A stretch of DNA of 64,000 nt, from assembly GCA_025992855.1 (NCBI GenBank), contig DAJPGB010000001.1, positions 1,922,001 to 1,986,000 on the forward strand, read 5' to 3'. The position numbers were made by a program, and so were the translations under genes. This document shows, piece by piece, positions 18,208 to 28,134 of the stretch. How positions within the stretch are numbered: position 1 is the first letter of the stretch; each line of letters opens with the position of its first letter. Source of the DNA: Coriobacteriaceae bacterium. Lineage in GTDB: Bacteria > Actinomycetota > Coriobacteriia > Coriobacteriales > Coriobacteriaceae. The notes below the pieces were generated by a model. That model was not told the DNA's origin, did no database searches, and saw only the letters and a program-made list of their open reading frames with translations.

Positions 18208-21200
18208 CTAAAGGTTGTAGGTGACTACTTGAGGTTCGGCGGGTTCGACGAAGATGGTTGGATCCGGCTGCTCCACGCGGACGAACTTGACGGTCACGGC
18301 CTCAAAGCCCGCCTTGTGTAGAACATCAGCGTAGACGCGCGCCTGCAGGACGTGCTTCTCCTGCAACTGTTCCGGCGTCTCGTCCGGTGTGCCGCCCGTC
18401 TTGTAGTCGATGACCAGCGCGCGTGACGAATCCGCCGGGTTCGTCGCCAAAGCGTCGATGGCGCCCTCGGCATAGGCACCGTAGCGAGCGATGTCCTCGT
18501 CCTCGCAGCCCAGCGAAAAGAACGGCACCTCGGCGCGAACGCACGGCCACGCAAGCAGGTCGGCACGAACAGCCGACTTGAGCCAGCGGTCCAGGGCAAC
18601 GTCGAAGCGTTCGCGCTGCTCCGGCGTCAGGCGCCACTGGCGCGCCAGTGCATCGGCACGCGCGGCGGGCAGCGCATCGGCACCCATCTCGATGAGCCAC
18701 TGGCAGGCGGCATGGAACGCCGAGCCCAGCGCCATGGGATTGCCGGCGGGCTCGACAGCGGCCACGTCTGCATCCGTCATCTCGGAACCATCCGACTCTG
18801 CATCATCGCCTGCCTCGTCCATGGGCACGCGCGCCTCGGCGGCACGGTCCTCGGACTCGGCATGCAGCGCCGCGGCGATTGACGAGTAGCTGTACGAATC
18901 GCGCGCCGGATACGGGCAGGTGCCCATGCGCACGCCCACCGCCCGGGGATACACGAGCTCAAACGCATCGGGCTCGGGGTCAGCAGGACCGGGAACGGCG
19001 GCGCGGGTATCTGCACCGGCACCCTCCGGCTCCGCATCGCCGCGGACAAGCCTGCCCTCGGCATCCAGTGAAGCGTTGGCCTCAAACGCCTGCTCGCCAA
19101 AGGTAAAGTCCGCGAGCGAAATGAGCTCGTAGTCGCCCGACTGAGAGTTGTCGAACACCAGGCGGTCGGCATCGAGCTGCGGCATGTCCAGAGCGTCGGT
19201 CGGCAAAATACGGCGCAGCACGTCGTAGGTCAGATCGGTCTCGACGTCGAAGGTCGGCGCCGTCACCTTGCCACGGCTCACGCCGGCATCCATCGCCAGA
19301 ATGACCAGCTCTCGCGCACGCGTCATGGCGACATAGAGCAAACGAGCCCGCTCTTCGAGCGAGAGCCGCAGGTCGTCGTTGCGCAGGCGAGCAAATGCCT
19401 CAGCGGGAGAACCCGTCGCGCAGACGTCCTCCATGAGCTCCGGCGGCAGCCATAGCGACGTGCCCTTGCCCTTAAACGCATGCTCAAACTGCTTTTTAAC
19501 GTCGTCGCCCTTCACAAAAGTTCCGTCCGCGAGTTTAACGCCGTCGAAGCGTGCCGGCAGTGCCACGACCTGCGCTCCACCCTTGACGCGACCCATCTGT
19601 GCCGCACCCGAGGACTTACGCACGCCAAAGCACTCCGCGACCGCCACGACCGGATATTCCAGACCCTTGGAGGCATGCACCGTCATGATGCGCACCGCGC
19701 CGTCACCCTCCTCGTTGAGCGCGCCCGGCGCCTCCTTGCCCGCCAAGAAGCGATCGAAGGCGAGCGCGATGGAGCGCGGCGAGTTGCCAAACTCGGCCTC
19801 TGCCTCGGCCACGGCATCGAGCGCCTTGAGCACGTTAGCGGCGATGGCCTTGCCCTCGGGGCCACGCTGCGCCAGGCGCACGAACCAGCCCGAGGCGTTA
19901 ACCACATCGCGAGCGATAACGGCAAACGAATCACGGCCTACGCGACGGAACGCATAGCGCAGCACCTCGCGGGCGCGCGTCAGCAGCGGTAGATCCTGCA
20001 GGCCGGGCACGTCGCAGTCGCTCATAATACCCGCATCGATATTGCGGCGCGAGGTCTCCCCCGTCTGCTCGTCGAGCTTGGTCGCCAGCGCCAAAAACTC
20101 CTGGGCACCGAGCGCAAACATCGGCGAGGCCAGCAGCGGCATGAGTCCCTGTGCCGTGTCCGCCGGATTGGCAAGCGCGCACACCAGGGCGCGAATCGTC
20201 TGTACCTCGGCAGCCTGGGCAAAGACCGAGCCGCCCGCGATGACGCAGTCGAGTCCCTGGTCGCGAAAAGCCTGGGCGTAGACATCGGCGTTGGTCATAC
20301 GGCCCAGCAGCAACACCATATCGCCCTGAGGCTGTTTTTTATCGGCAAGCGCACGGAAACGCTCGGCAATCGCACGAGCTTTCGCCTGCGTTCGCTCCTG
20401 GGTGTTGCCGCCGACAACGAGCAACGCCTGCCGACGCGATGCCTCTGCCCTGAGCTTGTCTTCGCGCTCATCGCTCGGCTCAAGATCCAAAAAGCCCTGC
20501 ATAAGGCCGCCGGTATCGCCGTCAAAGACACGCGCCACGTAGCGCAGGACCTCGTCGTGACTGCGGAAGTTGCGCACGAGTTTGACGAGCTCGCCGGCTG
20601 GTGCCCCGGACGAAGCCGGCACCCCGGACGAAGCGAGAACGGAACCCGGGGTGCCGGCAGCCACCGCCGCGCCCGAAGCGCCCACCTTGCGCTCCTGGCG
20701 GCGGAAGACCTCGACCTCGGCACCACGGAAGCGATAGATCGACTGCTGCGCGTCGCCCACCGTGCACAGCGCGCGCTCGCCCGCACCCGTCAGGTAGCGA
20801 ATCAGATCGACCTGCATCTGATCGGTGTCCTGGAACTCATCGATCATGACCATCTTAAAGCGGCCCTCGTAGGCAGCTCGGATGGCGGGATAATCGCGCA
20901 GTGCCTCATATGCCATGCGCAGCAGATCGTTATTATCGAGCGCGGACTGGTCGGCCTTGAGCGCGCGGTACTCCGCCTCCACGGCACGGGCGAGCCCCGT
21001 CAGCGCATCGAGCGCCGGACCGCCGCAGGCAAGCACGATATTGATAAATGCATCGGCGGCCTCGGCCTTGAGCAGCTCCACCTGCTCCTTAGGAAACGCC
21101 TTGCTCGCCCGAGGCATGCTGCACGACATCATGAGTCGCGCCGCATCCTCCATGGTTTTGCCGCTCGCCTCAAACGCGTCGATGGCATCGAGTGCCACCT

Positions 21201-21879
21201 GCGCTTTCTCGGTCGCGGCCTTGCTCGCACCCAACGCTGCGCGATAGGCGTCGGCAAGCGCAGAGGTGTCGGCCTGGCCGCGCGCCACGCACACATCGTC
21301 CATGCCGCCCGGCAGCTGGCTCGATAGCTCCAGCAGGTCGCGCACCAGACCTTTGATGGTGGTACCGGCGCCAAACGGCCCGCCCTCGCCCGCCATGGGA
21401 TACCAAGCGTAGAGGGCCTTAAGCGAGGCGGCGAGCTCAGGCGCGGCATCGGGCGCCGTCGCGCGCCCCAGCACATGCTCGACAGCCTGATCCATAAGCT
21501 CGTCGGTATCGGTGAGCACCGTAAACTCGGGATCGATGCCCAGCTCCAGCGCGTGCGCGCGCAGGATACGCGAGCACATGCCATGAATGGTCGAGATCCA
21601 AGCGTCGTCGACGGTCAGGGCCTCTTCGTCCATACCCTCGTCGATAAGCGCACGACGCACGCGGTCACGGATCTCGGCCGCGGCATCTTTGGTAAAGGTA
21701 ATGGCGAGCACCTGATCCAGATGCTCGACAAACGGACCGGATTCGGGCGAGAGCGCGTAGACGATGCGGCGCGTGAGGGTAAAGGTCTTGCCCGAACCGG
21801 CACCCGCCGAGACAAATAGCGGACGGTCGAGCGTTTTGACGACTTGCAGCTGTTGCGGCATCAAAGTCGAAAGATCCAT
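18208..21879 (-). CDS. addA: AddA-type ATP-dependent helicase/nuclease subunit
   Basis: UvrD/RecB-like superfamily 1 helicase fused to a C-terminal nuclease, acting with AddB to process double-strand breaks for recombination. Walker A AGAGSGKTFTL lies at residues 25-35, the DEFQD motif in MVMIDEFQDTDQ, and motif VI in VAMTRARE. The C-terminal PD-(D/E)xK nuclease shows EGAIDAL and ALVIDYKTGG. Length (1223) is typical. There is an Ala/Gly/Ser-rich stretch after the DEFQD region (ASSGVPASSGAPAG). It starts three bases after the addB stop with its ribosome site inside addB, so expression is coupled. Confidence 0.92.
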   Translation of the reverse strand: MDLSTLMPQQLQVVKTLDRPLFVSAGAGSGKTFTLTRRIVYALSPESGPFVEHLDQVLAITFTKDAAAEIRDRVRRALIDEGMDEEALTVDDAWISTIHGMCSRILRAHALELGIDPEFTVLTDTDELMDQAVEHVLGRATAPDAAPELAASLKALYAWYPMAGEGGPFGAGTTIKGLVRDLLELSSQLPGGMDDVCVARGQADTSALADAYRAALGASKAATEKAQVALDAIDAFEASGKTMEDAARLMMSCSMPRASKAFPKEQVELLKAEAADAFINIVLACGGPALDALTGLARAVEAEYRALKADQSALDNNDLLRMAYEALRDYPAIRAAYEGRFKMVMIDEFQDTDQMQVDLIRYLTGAGERALCTVGDAQQSIYRFRGAEVEVFRRQERKVGASGAAVAAGTPGSVLASSGVPASSGAPAGELVKLVRNFRSHDEVLRYVARVFDGDTGGLMQGFLDLEPSDEREDKLRAEASRRQALLVVGGNTQERTQAKARAIAERFRALADKKQPQGDMVLLLGRMTNADVYAQAFRDQGLDCVIAGGSVFAQAAEVQTIRALVCALANPADTAQGLMPLLASPMFALGAQEFLALATKLDEQTGETSRRNIDAGIMSDCDVPGLQDLPLLTRAREVLRYAFRRVGRDSFAVIARDVVNASGWFVRLAQRGPEGKAIAANVLKALDAVAEAEAEFGNSPRSIALAFDRFLAGKEAPGALNEEGDGAVRIMTVHASKGLEYPVVAVAECFGVRKSSGAAQMGRVKGGAQVVALPARFDGVKLADGTFVKGDDVKKQFEHAFKGKGTSLWLPPELMEDVCATGSPAEAFARLRNDDLRLSLEERARLLYVAMTRARELVILAMDAGVSRGKVTAPTFDVETDLTYDVLRRILPTDALDMPQLDADRLVFDNSQSGDYELISLADFTFGEQAFEANASLDAEGRLVRGDAEPEGAGADTRAAVPGPADPEPDAFELVYPRAVGVRMGTCPYPARDSYSYSSIAAALHAESEDRAAEARVPMDEAGDDAESDGSEMTDADVAAVEPAGNPMALGSAFHAACQWLIEMGADALPAARADALARQWRLTPEQRERFDVALDRWLKSAVRADLLAWPCVRAEVPFFSLGCEDEDIARYGAYAEGAIDALATNPADSSRALVIDYKTGGTPDETPEQLQEKHVLQARVYADVLHKAGFEAVTVKFVRVEQPDPTIFVEPAEPQVVTYNL

Positions 21880-21882
21880 GGC

Positions 21883-24800
21883 CTACACGCCCCTCCTTAC
21901 AAACGTTCCTTGGTGGTTATACGAGCAGCGCGCATGCGCGGCCTGAGCCGACGTCGGGTCGACGGCGGCAACGTTGCCTGCCTCGAGCTCGCGCAGACGC
22001 TCGGCAATGCCGGTCTCCACGCGATCGAGCAGCGCATCGAAGTCCATGTTGCCGCCCTCGCCGGGAAAGCCCTTCTTAAGGCCCGGGATGCGGCCGTCGC
22101 CGCGCTCTTCCTCAAGCAACTCGGCGCTCGCCGCACCGCGCAGCGCGGGCTTGCCGCCCTTGGTCGAAAAATAGAGCGCAGCGCGGGTATCCAGATCCAG
22201 CGCCCGGCGCATGGCCTGCGCGTAGATGAGTGTCTGGGTATGGGGCGGCAACCAGCGCGGGTCGTCGATGGGGGCCTCGCCCGACCCCTCGTCGCGCACC
22301 GTGGGATCGGTGAGCTTAAACTCCTCGACACCCGAACGGTGCTTGTAGTCGATTACCACGGCGCGATTCTCGGCATCCACATCCACGCGGTCGATGCGCC
22401 CGCCGAGCGGCCAGCCGGCATACTCGACCTGAAGCTCGTTGAACGCAAACTCCAGGTAGCGCGGCGCGAAGGGCGCGAGTGCCTCGGACTCGTAGGCAAG
22501 AACGCCCTCCAGCTGCGGCAAAATCTCGGCCACCTGGCGCTCCTCCACTGGAGAGAGCGGCACCAGCGGGCCCTCGGTACCGCGCTTGCCGGCGTGCTCG
22601 GCCAGGGTCTCGGCAAAAACCTCGTGCAGCAGCTCCTTCGCGCGCGGCAGGTTCTCGGGCGTCACGCGCTCCATGCCCTCCTGGGGCAGACGGGCGTGCA
22701 GGTGTTCCAGCACGTCGTGGACAAAGTTGCCCTTCTCCATGTTGCCAAAGCCGGCGTCGATCGACTGGGGCTTCACGCGGTACGAGACGAACCAGCATAA
22801 CGGGCAGGCGGAATAGGCCTCGATCTGCGAGGCGGACGTCAGGCGCGGCACGAGTGGCGCGTCCTCGCCCTCGCCATCGTGACGACGCAGGACCAAATAC
22901 GGCACGGCCTCGGCACTCAGATGCTGAGGGGCTTCACAGGCCACGCGCTCGCGCTTGAGACCTTCGCCTGCCGCGGGATCGAAGTCCCTTACGATATCAC
23001 CCTCACCCACGCACTTCGCCTTGTCGGCGCCAGCGGCCTTAGCGTCGTCAACAGTCTTGTCGGCGTCAGCGGCCTTGGCGTCGGCGGCCTTGGCGTCGGC
23101 GGCCTTGGCGTGCGCACGCAACTCAGTCCACACGGCCGCCGGATAGCACTCGCGCGCCTGACGATCGTGGGTCACACGAGCGAGCGCAACCGGACCGCGT
23201 GCCGCTTGCATCGCGCGGCCAAAGCGTGCGCGCAGCAAAGCCGCAGGCTCAAGCGTCACGCCGCTGCGATCTAACTCTGCCGTCAGCGTGGCCAGCGGGC
23301 CCTCCTCATGTGAGAGCGGATAACTGTCCAGGTCGACGTCGGCAAACAGCACGGCATCGTAGCTATCGGGGCGCAGGCCTGCCGCATCGGCAAGCGAAGC
23401 AAAGCGCACTTGGGCGCGTGGCGCACGGTCAACCTCGTAGGTCTCGTAATCGTAGGCGGTGCTACGCTTGTCCACCTTGGTGCGAATGCCATCGAGCACG
23501 GGCACGGTCGCGGCCTGCGACACGTCGAGCGCGCGAGCATCGTTCATAAGGATGTCGATGACGTGGCGCAGCAGAGCCACCTCCGCCTGGCGACGGGCTT
23601 GGCCATCCAAGCTGCCCAGCGAGCGATCGGGCAACGCCTCGGCAACGGCAAGCATGGCCTTGAGCGCCGTCACGGGTTTGTCGCGCCACAGCGCTTGGAA
23701 CACGTCCGAAACCACACACGGCACGTTCTTAAACCAGTTCTCGTCGCTCGCCGCCTTGCGCGCGCCCCTCACCTGGCCTTGGACGCTCTGAAGTAGGCTC
23801 TTAACGCCCGCGGTAGTCTTGCTGCGCGAGAGACGCATGTTCTTATCGAAGGTACGGGCATTGACGGCATCAGCGCCCGAAAGCGGACTGTAGATCCAGT
23901 CGGTAAGCTCCGGCGCGGGCCACCATTCGGTCTTTGACGCCATGCCCTCATCGGCGGCCTTCATGCGCTCGATCAGGCTGGCAAGCGCCGCAAACTGCCT
24001 GCCCGCAATGGATTGGGAAAACGCCGTGAACTCAGTCGTCTCGGCCGCAATGTGGCGCGCCGCCAAACGGGCAGCGAGTTCGCCGAACAGCTGGGGTGCC
24101 CGGGCGGAAACAACGAGCACGCGCGTGGGGTCGGAGTTTGTCGCGGCGCCGTCGCGCGACACGGACTCCTCACATGCCGCGACCAGGTTCTCAAGAGCAT
24201 CCACATAAGCGCGGGCGCGGGCATGGGGGCCGGCCACCTCTATAAAAATAGGCTGAGCAGCAGGCGCAGAAGCGGTCTCGGACGCGCCGGCGTTCTCCCC
24301 CAACGGGGCGGCCTCAAACAGCACACCGCGGGCATCAAAGGCGGCAGCCAGGTCCTCGCGCATCGCCGCCTGCTCGCGGGCAAGCAGCACGACGACCTCT
24401 CCCCCGTTGTTCGCCACGGCAGACAGTAACTCGAGCAGGCCGTGCGTAAACGACGTGATACCGCGCACGCATACGGCGCGGGTGCACGCCGGCAGGTTAT
24501 CGGCCAGGGCACCGGCCATAATGTCAGCCGCCTCGCAGGGCTCGACCATGTCTCGACGGTCCAAGCCGCTCGCATAGGCGCACAAAAGTTCAAACACGCG
24601 AGCCTCGGCGTCGCTTCTGGGCTTGGGCTTGCAAACGTTGTCGCAGCAACGCTCGGCACCTATCCCTGCCACACCCGGCAGCACATCGCGAGCCATACGC
24701 GCGAGCATACGCACCGTGCCCTGGCTGCGCGAAAGCGGCTGCAGGTCGGCGTCGTCGAGACGCGCTACCATGTCCGAAAACAGCATCTGGCGCTGCAGGT

Positions 24801-25047
24801 TGTCGACGAAACCGCGCCCGTCGCCCAAAAGCTCCCAAAGCGAGCGAAGCCACGATGTAGGCGTCTTGTAGTCAATACCCAGCGAAACGCCGGCTTCCGC
24901 CGCATCATGACGGCACAGGTCGAGCTCGGCAAACGCTGGCGCCAGCAGCACGGCGCGCCCATGGCGGGCAACAAGGTCGGCGAGCAGCGCCGCCTCGGCA
25001 TCGCTCAAATCCGTGCCGGCATTGGTGGTATAGATTCGAACAGGCAT
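21883..25047 (-). CDS. addB: AddB-like PD-(D/E)xK exonuclease subunit
   Basis: Partner of AddA: an inactivated helicase fold plus a C-terminal RecB-family nuclease, acting on broken DNA ends. The nuclease core is clear (SQIEAYSACPLCWFVSY, GGRIDRVD, AVVIDYKHR). AddB proteins usually hold a 4Fe-4S staple made by one Cys before the nuclease and a C-terminal Cys triad. Here the first Cys is present, but the C-terminal triad is reduced to a single Cys (ARCSYNHQGTF), so the cluster is probably absent. A repetitive Ala/Asp/Lys linker at about 645-680 (repeats of KAADA) is unusual. 1054 residues; GGAGG precedes the ATG. Confidence 0.82.
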   Translation of the reverse strand: MPVRIYTTNAGTDLSDAEAALLADLVARHGRAVLLAPAFAELDLCRHDAAEAGVSLGIDYKTPTSWLRSLWELLGDGRGFVDNLQRQMLFSDMVARLDDADLQPLSRSQGTVRMLARMARDVLPGVAGIGAERCCDNVCKPKPRSDAEARVFELLCAYASGLDRRDMVEPCEAADIMAGALADNLPACTRAVCVRGITSFTHGLLELLSAVANNGGEVVVLLAREQAAMREDLAAAFDARGVLFEAAPLGENAGASETASAPAAQPIFIEVAGPHARARAYVDALENLVAACEESVSRDGAATNSDPTRVLVVSARAPQLFGELAARLAARHIAAETTEFTAFSQSIAGRQFAALASLIERMKAADEGMASKTEWWPAPELTDWIYSPLSGADAVNARTFDKNMRLSRSKTTAGVKSLLQSVQGQVRGARKAASDENWFKNVPCVVSDVFQALWRDKPVTALKAMLAVAEALPDRSLGSLDGQARRQAEVALLRHVIDILMNDARALDVSQAATVPVLDGIRTKVDKRSTAYDYETYEVDRAPRAQVRFASLADAAGLRPDSYDAVLFADVDLDSYPLSHEEGPLATLTAELDRSGVTLEPAALLRARFGRAMQAARGPVALARVTHDRQARECYPAAVWTELRAHAKAADAKAADAKAADADKTVDDAKAAGADKAKCVGEGDIVRDFDPAAGEGLKRERVACEAPQHLSAEAVPYLVLRRHDGEGEDAPLVPRLTSASQIEAYSACPLCWFVSYRVKPQSIDAGFGNMEKGNFVHDVLEHLHARLPQEGMERVTPENLPRAKELLHEVFAETLAEHAGKRGTEGPLVPLSPVEERQVAEILPQLEGVLAYESEALAPFAPRYLEFAFNELQVEYAGWPLGGRIDRVDVDAENRAVVIDYKHRSGVEEFKLTDPTVRDEGSGEAPIDDPRWLPPHTQTLIYAQAMRRALDLDTRAALYFSTKGGKPALRGAASAELLEEERGDGRIPGLKKGFPGEGGNMDFDALLDRVETGIAERLRELEAGNVAAVDPTSAQAAHARCSYNHQGTFVRRGV

Positions 25048-25151
25048 GGTCCTCCGCTCAAACTGTTCGCAATAATCAATGCATCCATCCTACCCGCCCA
25101 CGCGGACAGATTTGCCCCACGCCAACAGATTTCCTCCGTCCCCAAGGGATC

Positions 25152-25177
25152 AAAAAACCGCCCCCGGAGGGACGGTT
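25152..25177 (-). terminator. Terminator after the YerC-like regulator
   Basis: On the minus strand, AACCGTCCC pairs with GGGGCGGTT (one G-T wobble) and is followed by TTTTTTG, downstream of the regulator stop at 25204. Confidence 0.65.
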
Positions 25178-25203
25178 CTTCGTAATTCATTGTTGCCGCT
25201 GAC

Positions 25204-25503
25204 CTACTCGCCATCCTCCAGCTTGATGAGGATCTTGCGATAGCCACCGTACTCGCCGTTCAGCGCCTTTGAAACGCGGCTCACCGTAGTGGACGAAGCG
25301 CCGGTGCGGGCCTGAACCTCAACATAAGGCTCGCCCTCATCCAGATAGCGCGCAACCTGCAGACGTTGCGAAAGATCGCAGATCTCGCGCGGCGTGCAGA
25401 TATCGGTCAAAAACGCTTGGATATCCTTCTCGTCATCCAAAAGACTAAATGCGTGGACCAGCTGCTTGACATCAGGCTTGTCAAACATGCTCTCGATATT
25501 CAT
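25204..25503 (-). CDS. YerC/YecD family TrpR-related regulator
   Basis: A 99-residue protein of the TrpR-like YerC family. The helix-turn-helix is seen in EICDLSQRLQVARYL followed by VQARTGASSTTVSRVSKAL. Relatives are small DNA-binding proteins of uncertain target; tryptophan binding has not been assumed here. Monocistronic, with a terminator behind it and addB 150 bases downstream. The ribosome site is weak (GGCGGTG). Confidence 0.85.
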   Translation of the reverse strand: MNIESMFDKPDVKQLVHAFSLLDDEKDIQAFLTDICTPREICDLSQRLQVARYLDEGEPYVEVQARTGASSTTVSRVSKALNGEYGGYRKILIKLEDGE

Positions 25504-25825
25504 CGATCACCGCCAAACCCGCCAAAAGGCATCGAAGTTGATACTGACATCGGGCATCGTTCGCCCGTTCTATGCAATAGGGCAACGCCTGTGGCTTTTG
25601 CCCGTAGCAGTTTAGCACACCACCAAACTAAAGCGGCAAAACTCTCTGCCAGCGGCGCGTTTTCTAGGACGAACGCCGTTTTGAAACCGAATGCGCACGC
25701 AAGCTCCACGAATATCTGAGACAATGGGCGCCCAAACAGGACCGTGCCCCGCACCCATCCAAGTTGCAAAGGCATGTGCCCCTTACGCTCCCTCACCACG
25801 CCATGCGCAAGAAAGGATTCACACC
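25504..25825. other. Divergent intergenic region
   Basis: About 320 bases between the YerC-like gene (minus) and the holin-like gene (plus). It should hold both promoters. I do not see a convincing -35/-10 pair, repeat or structured RNA in it. Confidence 0.4.
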
Positions 25826-26191
25826 ATGCGCTTTATGCTTAACTGGCTCTTTACCTCGATCGCCATTGCGATTGCCACGTTCCTCGTCCCCGGCATCCAG
25901 CCCTTCGGTTTTGCCGAGGCCTGGGTCTGTTTCGCCTTCGTGGGACTGTTCCTCAACATCGTCGATTCGCTCGTCAAGCCGTTCCTGACGGTCATCTCGC
26001 TGCCGCTCACGATCATTACGCTGGGTATTTTTCAGCTTGTAGTCAACAGCTTTATGCTCGAGCTGGCCAGCTACCTGTCGGTCAATCTGCTGGGCGCGGG
26101 TATCTCCATCGCCAGCTTTGGATCGGCCTTTATGGGCAGCATCCTGGTATCCATCATGCGCAGCATCCTCGACAGCATCGCCGAGGGCTAA
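25826..26191 (+). CDS. Phage holin family IV-like small membrane protein
   Basis: A 121-residue protein of four hydrophobic helices. DSLVKPFLTVISLPLTIITL and the FVGLFLNIVD segment match the Mycobacteriophage holin superfamily IV / YvlD family found widely in bacterial chromosomes. No phage genes are nearby, so it is an ordinary membrane protein rather than part of a lysis cassette; its role is unknown. I start it at 25826 because GAAAGGA lies eight bases upstream. An upstream open extension of 45 codons is Pro/Ala-rich and looks non-coding. Confidence 0.82.
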   Translation: MRFMLNWLFTSIAIAIATFLVPGIQPFGFAEAWVCFAFVGLFLNIVDSLVKPFLTVISLPLTIITLGIFQLVVNSFMLELASYLSVNLLGAGISIASFGSAFMGSILVSIMRSILDSIAEG

Positions 26192-26231
26192 AACGGCCAT
26201 TCCGGCCGCGCCCGTCTCAACAGCCCAAAAC

Positions 26232-26272
26232 GAAGGCCGCCCATCGCAAAAAATGGGCGGCCTTCTTATTTG
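26232..26272 (+). terminator. Strong, probably bidirectional terminator
   Basis: A perfect 13-bp stem (GAAGGCCGCCCAT with its complement) with an 8-nt A-rich loop is followed by TTATTT on the plus strand. On the minus strand it is followed by GTTTTGG, so it can serve both convergent genes. Confidence 0.85.
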
Positions 26273-26333
26273 CCAAGTCTCAAAGGGCGAGAGGATCTGC
26301 CATTTCCACCCCGTCCCCACATGGCAGGTGGGG

Positions 26334-26762
26334 CTAGATCACGTAGTCGTAGCCCTCGTTGGGGGCGACAAGCGCATCGAGCGTCACGCCGTCGAGGTAG
26401 TCGTTGATGAGCTTGTCCAGATTCTTCCACACGTCGAGCGTGGGGCACTCATCAGATCGCGAGCAACCCTTGCAGTCGCCATCCAGACAGGCGACCGGCG
26501 CCAGGCTGCCCTCGGTCAGGCGCAAGATCTCGCCCACCGTGTACTGCTCGGGCGGGCGTGTGAGCACATAGCCGCCGCCCTTGCCGCGCATGCCCGAGAG
26601 CATATTGGCGCGCACGAGCGTCGCCAGAATATTCTCGAGGTACTTCTCCGAGATACCCTGACGTGCCGCAATCTCTTTAAGCGGGATGCGACCGGCCGCC
26701 TGGTGCTCGGCCAGATCGACCATAACGCGCAGGGCATATCTGCCCTTAGTAGAAACCAACAT
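26334..26762 (-). CDS. Rrf2 family transcriptional regulator (CymR/IscR-like)
   Basis: A 142-residue winged-helix regulator starting MLVSTKGRYALRVMVDLA, with recognition region ISEKYLENILATLVRA and wing GMRGKGGGYVL. Four cysteines cluster at about 93-107 (CLDGDCKGCSRSDEC). Three Cys in roughly this place ligate the Fe-S cluster of IscR, so redox or cluster sensing is possible. It is divergent from cysK, with a palindrome in the cysK promoter, which suggests a CymR-like role in control of cysteine synthesis. The regulatory link is inference from position. Confidence 0.88.
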   Translation of the reverse strand: MLVSTKGRYALRVMVDLAEHQAAGRIPLKEIAARQGISEKYLENILATLVRANMLSGMRGKGGGYVLTRPPEQYTVGEILRLTEGSLAPVACLDGDCKGCSRSDECPTLDVWKNLDKLINDYLDGVTLDALVAPNEGYDYVI

Positions 26763-26879
26763 ATATAGTGCTGCCTTTCGGTCTTTTAGTCCGTTGAAAT
26801 TCTAGCCGAAAAATTGGCTTTGAAAATACCCGTTCCGGTCAAGATGGTTAATCAACTTGCAATAAACTCCTATTTCCTA

Positions 26880-26908
26880 TTGCATTACTAGGCTTTAGTG
26901 TCTAGTAT
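26880..26908 (+). promoter_or_regulatory. cysK promoter with overlapping operator palindrome
   Basis: TTGCAT (-35, 26880-26885) and TAGTAT (-10, 26903-26908) are separated by 17 bases. The inverted repeat TACTAG (26886-26891) and CTAGTA (26902-26907) fills the spacer and overlaps the -10. A bound repressor would block the polymerase; the divergent Rrf2 protein is the obvious candidate. A leader of about 100 bases follows. Confidence 0.65.
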
Positions 26909-27015
26909 GCTTCCCAACAGCAAAACGAACAACCTATAAGGTTTGTGGGTTTCGCTGCTACACACACCGTAAAACCACACGGTATCCAGTCATTTGAACA
27001 CTTTGGAGGTTCACC

Positions 27016-27954
27016 ATGAGCAATGTTTACACGTCCATCGATCAGCTTATCGGCCACACCCCGCTCCTGGAGCTCACGCACTTTGAGGCCGACGAGGACC
27101 TCAAAGCCCACGTGCTCGTCAAGTTGGAATACTTCAACCCCGCCGGGTCCGTTAAAGACCGCGTCGCCAAGAACATGATTGACGAGGCCGAGAAGGCCGG
27201 CAAGCTCGTGCGTGGCGGCGACTACACCATCATCGAGCCCACGAGCGGCAACACCGGCGTCGGCATCGCCTCGGTGGCGGCGGCCCGCGGCTACAAGGTG
27301 ATCATCACCATGCCCGAGACCATGTCCGTCGAGCGCCGCAAGCTCATGCAGGCATACGGTGCGCAGCTCGTGCTCACCGACGGCTCCAAGGGCATGAAGG
27401 GCGCTATCGCCAAGGCGGAGGAGCTGCAGAAGGAGACTCCCAACAGCATCATCGCCGGCCAGTTTGTGAACCCCGCGAACCCGGCCATTCACAAGGCCAC
27501 GACCGGCCCCGAGATCTGGGACGACACCGACGGCAAGGTCGACATCTTCGTCGCCGGCGTCGGCACCGGCGGCACCGTGACCGGCGTGGGCGAGTTCCTC
27601 AGGGAGCAAAACCCCGAGATCCAGGTCGTCGCCGTCGAGCCCGCCACCTCCCCGGTGCTCTCCAAGGGCCAGGCCGGCCCGCACAAGATCCAGGGTATCG
27701 GTGCCGGCTTTGTGCCCGACGTCCTCGACACCCAGGTCTACGACGAGATCATCCCCGTCGAGAACGACGACGCCTTTGCCACCGGCCGCGCCGTGGGCCA
27801 CAAGGAGGGCGTGCTCGTGGGCATTTCGTCCGGCGCCGCCGTGTGGGCCGCACTGCAGCTGGCCAAGCGCCCCGAGAACGAGGGCAAGACCATCGTGGCG
27901 CTGCTCGCCGACACCGGCGAGCGCTACCTGTCCACGGCACTCTTCCAGGACTAG
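27016..27954 (+). CDS. cysK: Cysteine synthase (O-acetylserine sulfhydrylase)
   Basis: PLP enzyme that makes cysteine from O-acetylserine and sulfide. The PLP lysine is in [14 protein letters not shown] (about residue 46). The substrate loop TSGNTG (about 75-80) and phosphate loop [10 protein letters not shown] (about 182-191) are intact, and [10 protein letters not shown] is the C-terminal Ser motif. 312 residues, normal length. GGAGG precedes the ATG. It is monocistronic, under the divergent promoter/operator described upstream. Confidence 0.95.
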   Translation: MSNVYTSIDQLIGHTPLLELTHFEADEDLKAHVLVKLEYFNPAGSVKDRVAKNMIDEAEKAGKLVRGGDYTIIEPTSGNTGVGIASVAAARGYKVIITMPETMSVERRKLMQAYGAQLVLTDGSKGMKGAIAKAEELQKETPNSIIAGQFVNPANPAIHKATTGPEIWDDTDGKVDIFVAGVGTGGTVTGVGEFLREQNPEIQVVAVEPATSPVLSKGQAGPHKIQGIGAGFVPDVLDTQVYDEIIPVENDDAFATGRAVGHKEGVLVGISSGAAVWAALQLAKRPENEGKTIVALLADTGERYLSTALFQD

Positions 27955-28066
27955 AGCTCTCGTTCTTAGAACGAGTCCAAGGCACGCCGGTCTCCCCTCT
28001 CTTCTGGCAGCCTGAGCTTATCCCAACAGGGTGTCCCACAGGACGCCCGAACTTGCTACAATGTCT

Positions 28067-28105
28067 GCGGCGCGGAACCAGCCTCCCGCGCCGCTTTTCT
28101 TTTTT
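28067..28105 (+). terminator. Terminator between cysK and mnmA
   Basis: The 9-bp GC stem GCGGCGCGG/CCGCGCCGC with a 10-nt loop is followed by TTTTCTTTTTT. A TACAAT box begins ten bases before the stem, so an mnmA promoter may overlap it; this is unresolved. Confidence 0.8.
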
Positions 28106-28134
28106 GGCCACATGCCACCAAGGAGAACCTCCCC

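Noticed and set aside
25826..26191. Prophage remnant suggested by a holin-family protein
   Set aside because: No phage genes, integrase or att-like repeats are nearby, and this family is common in non-phage chromosomal loci.
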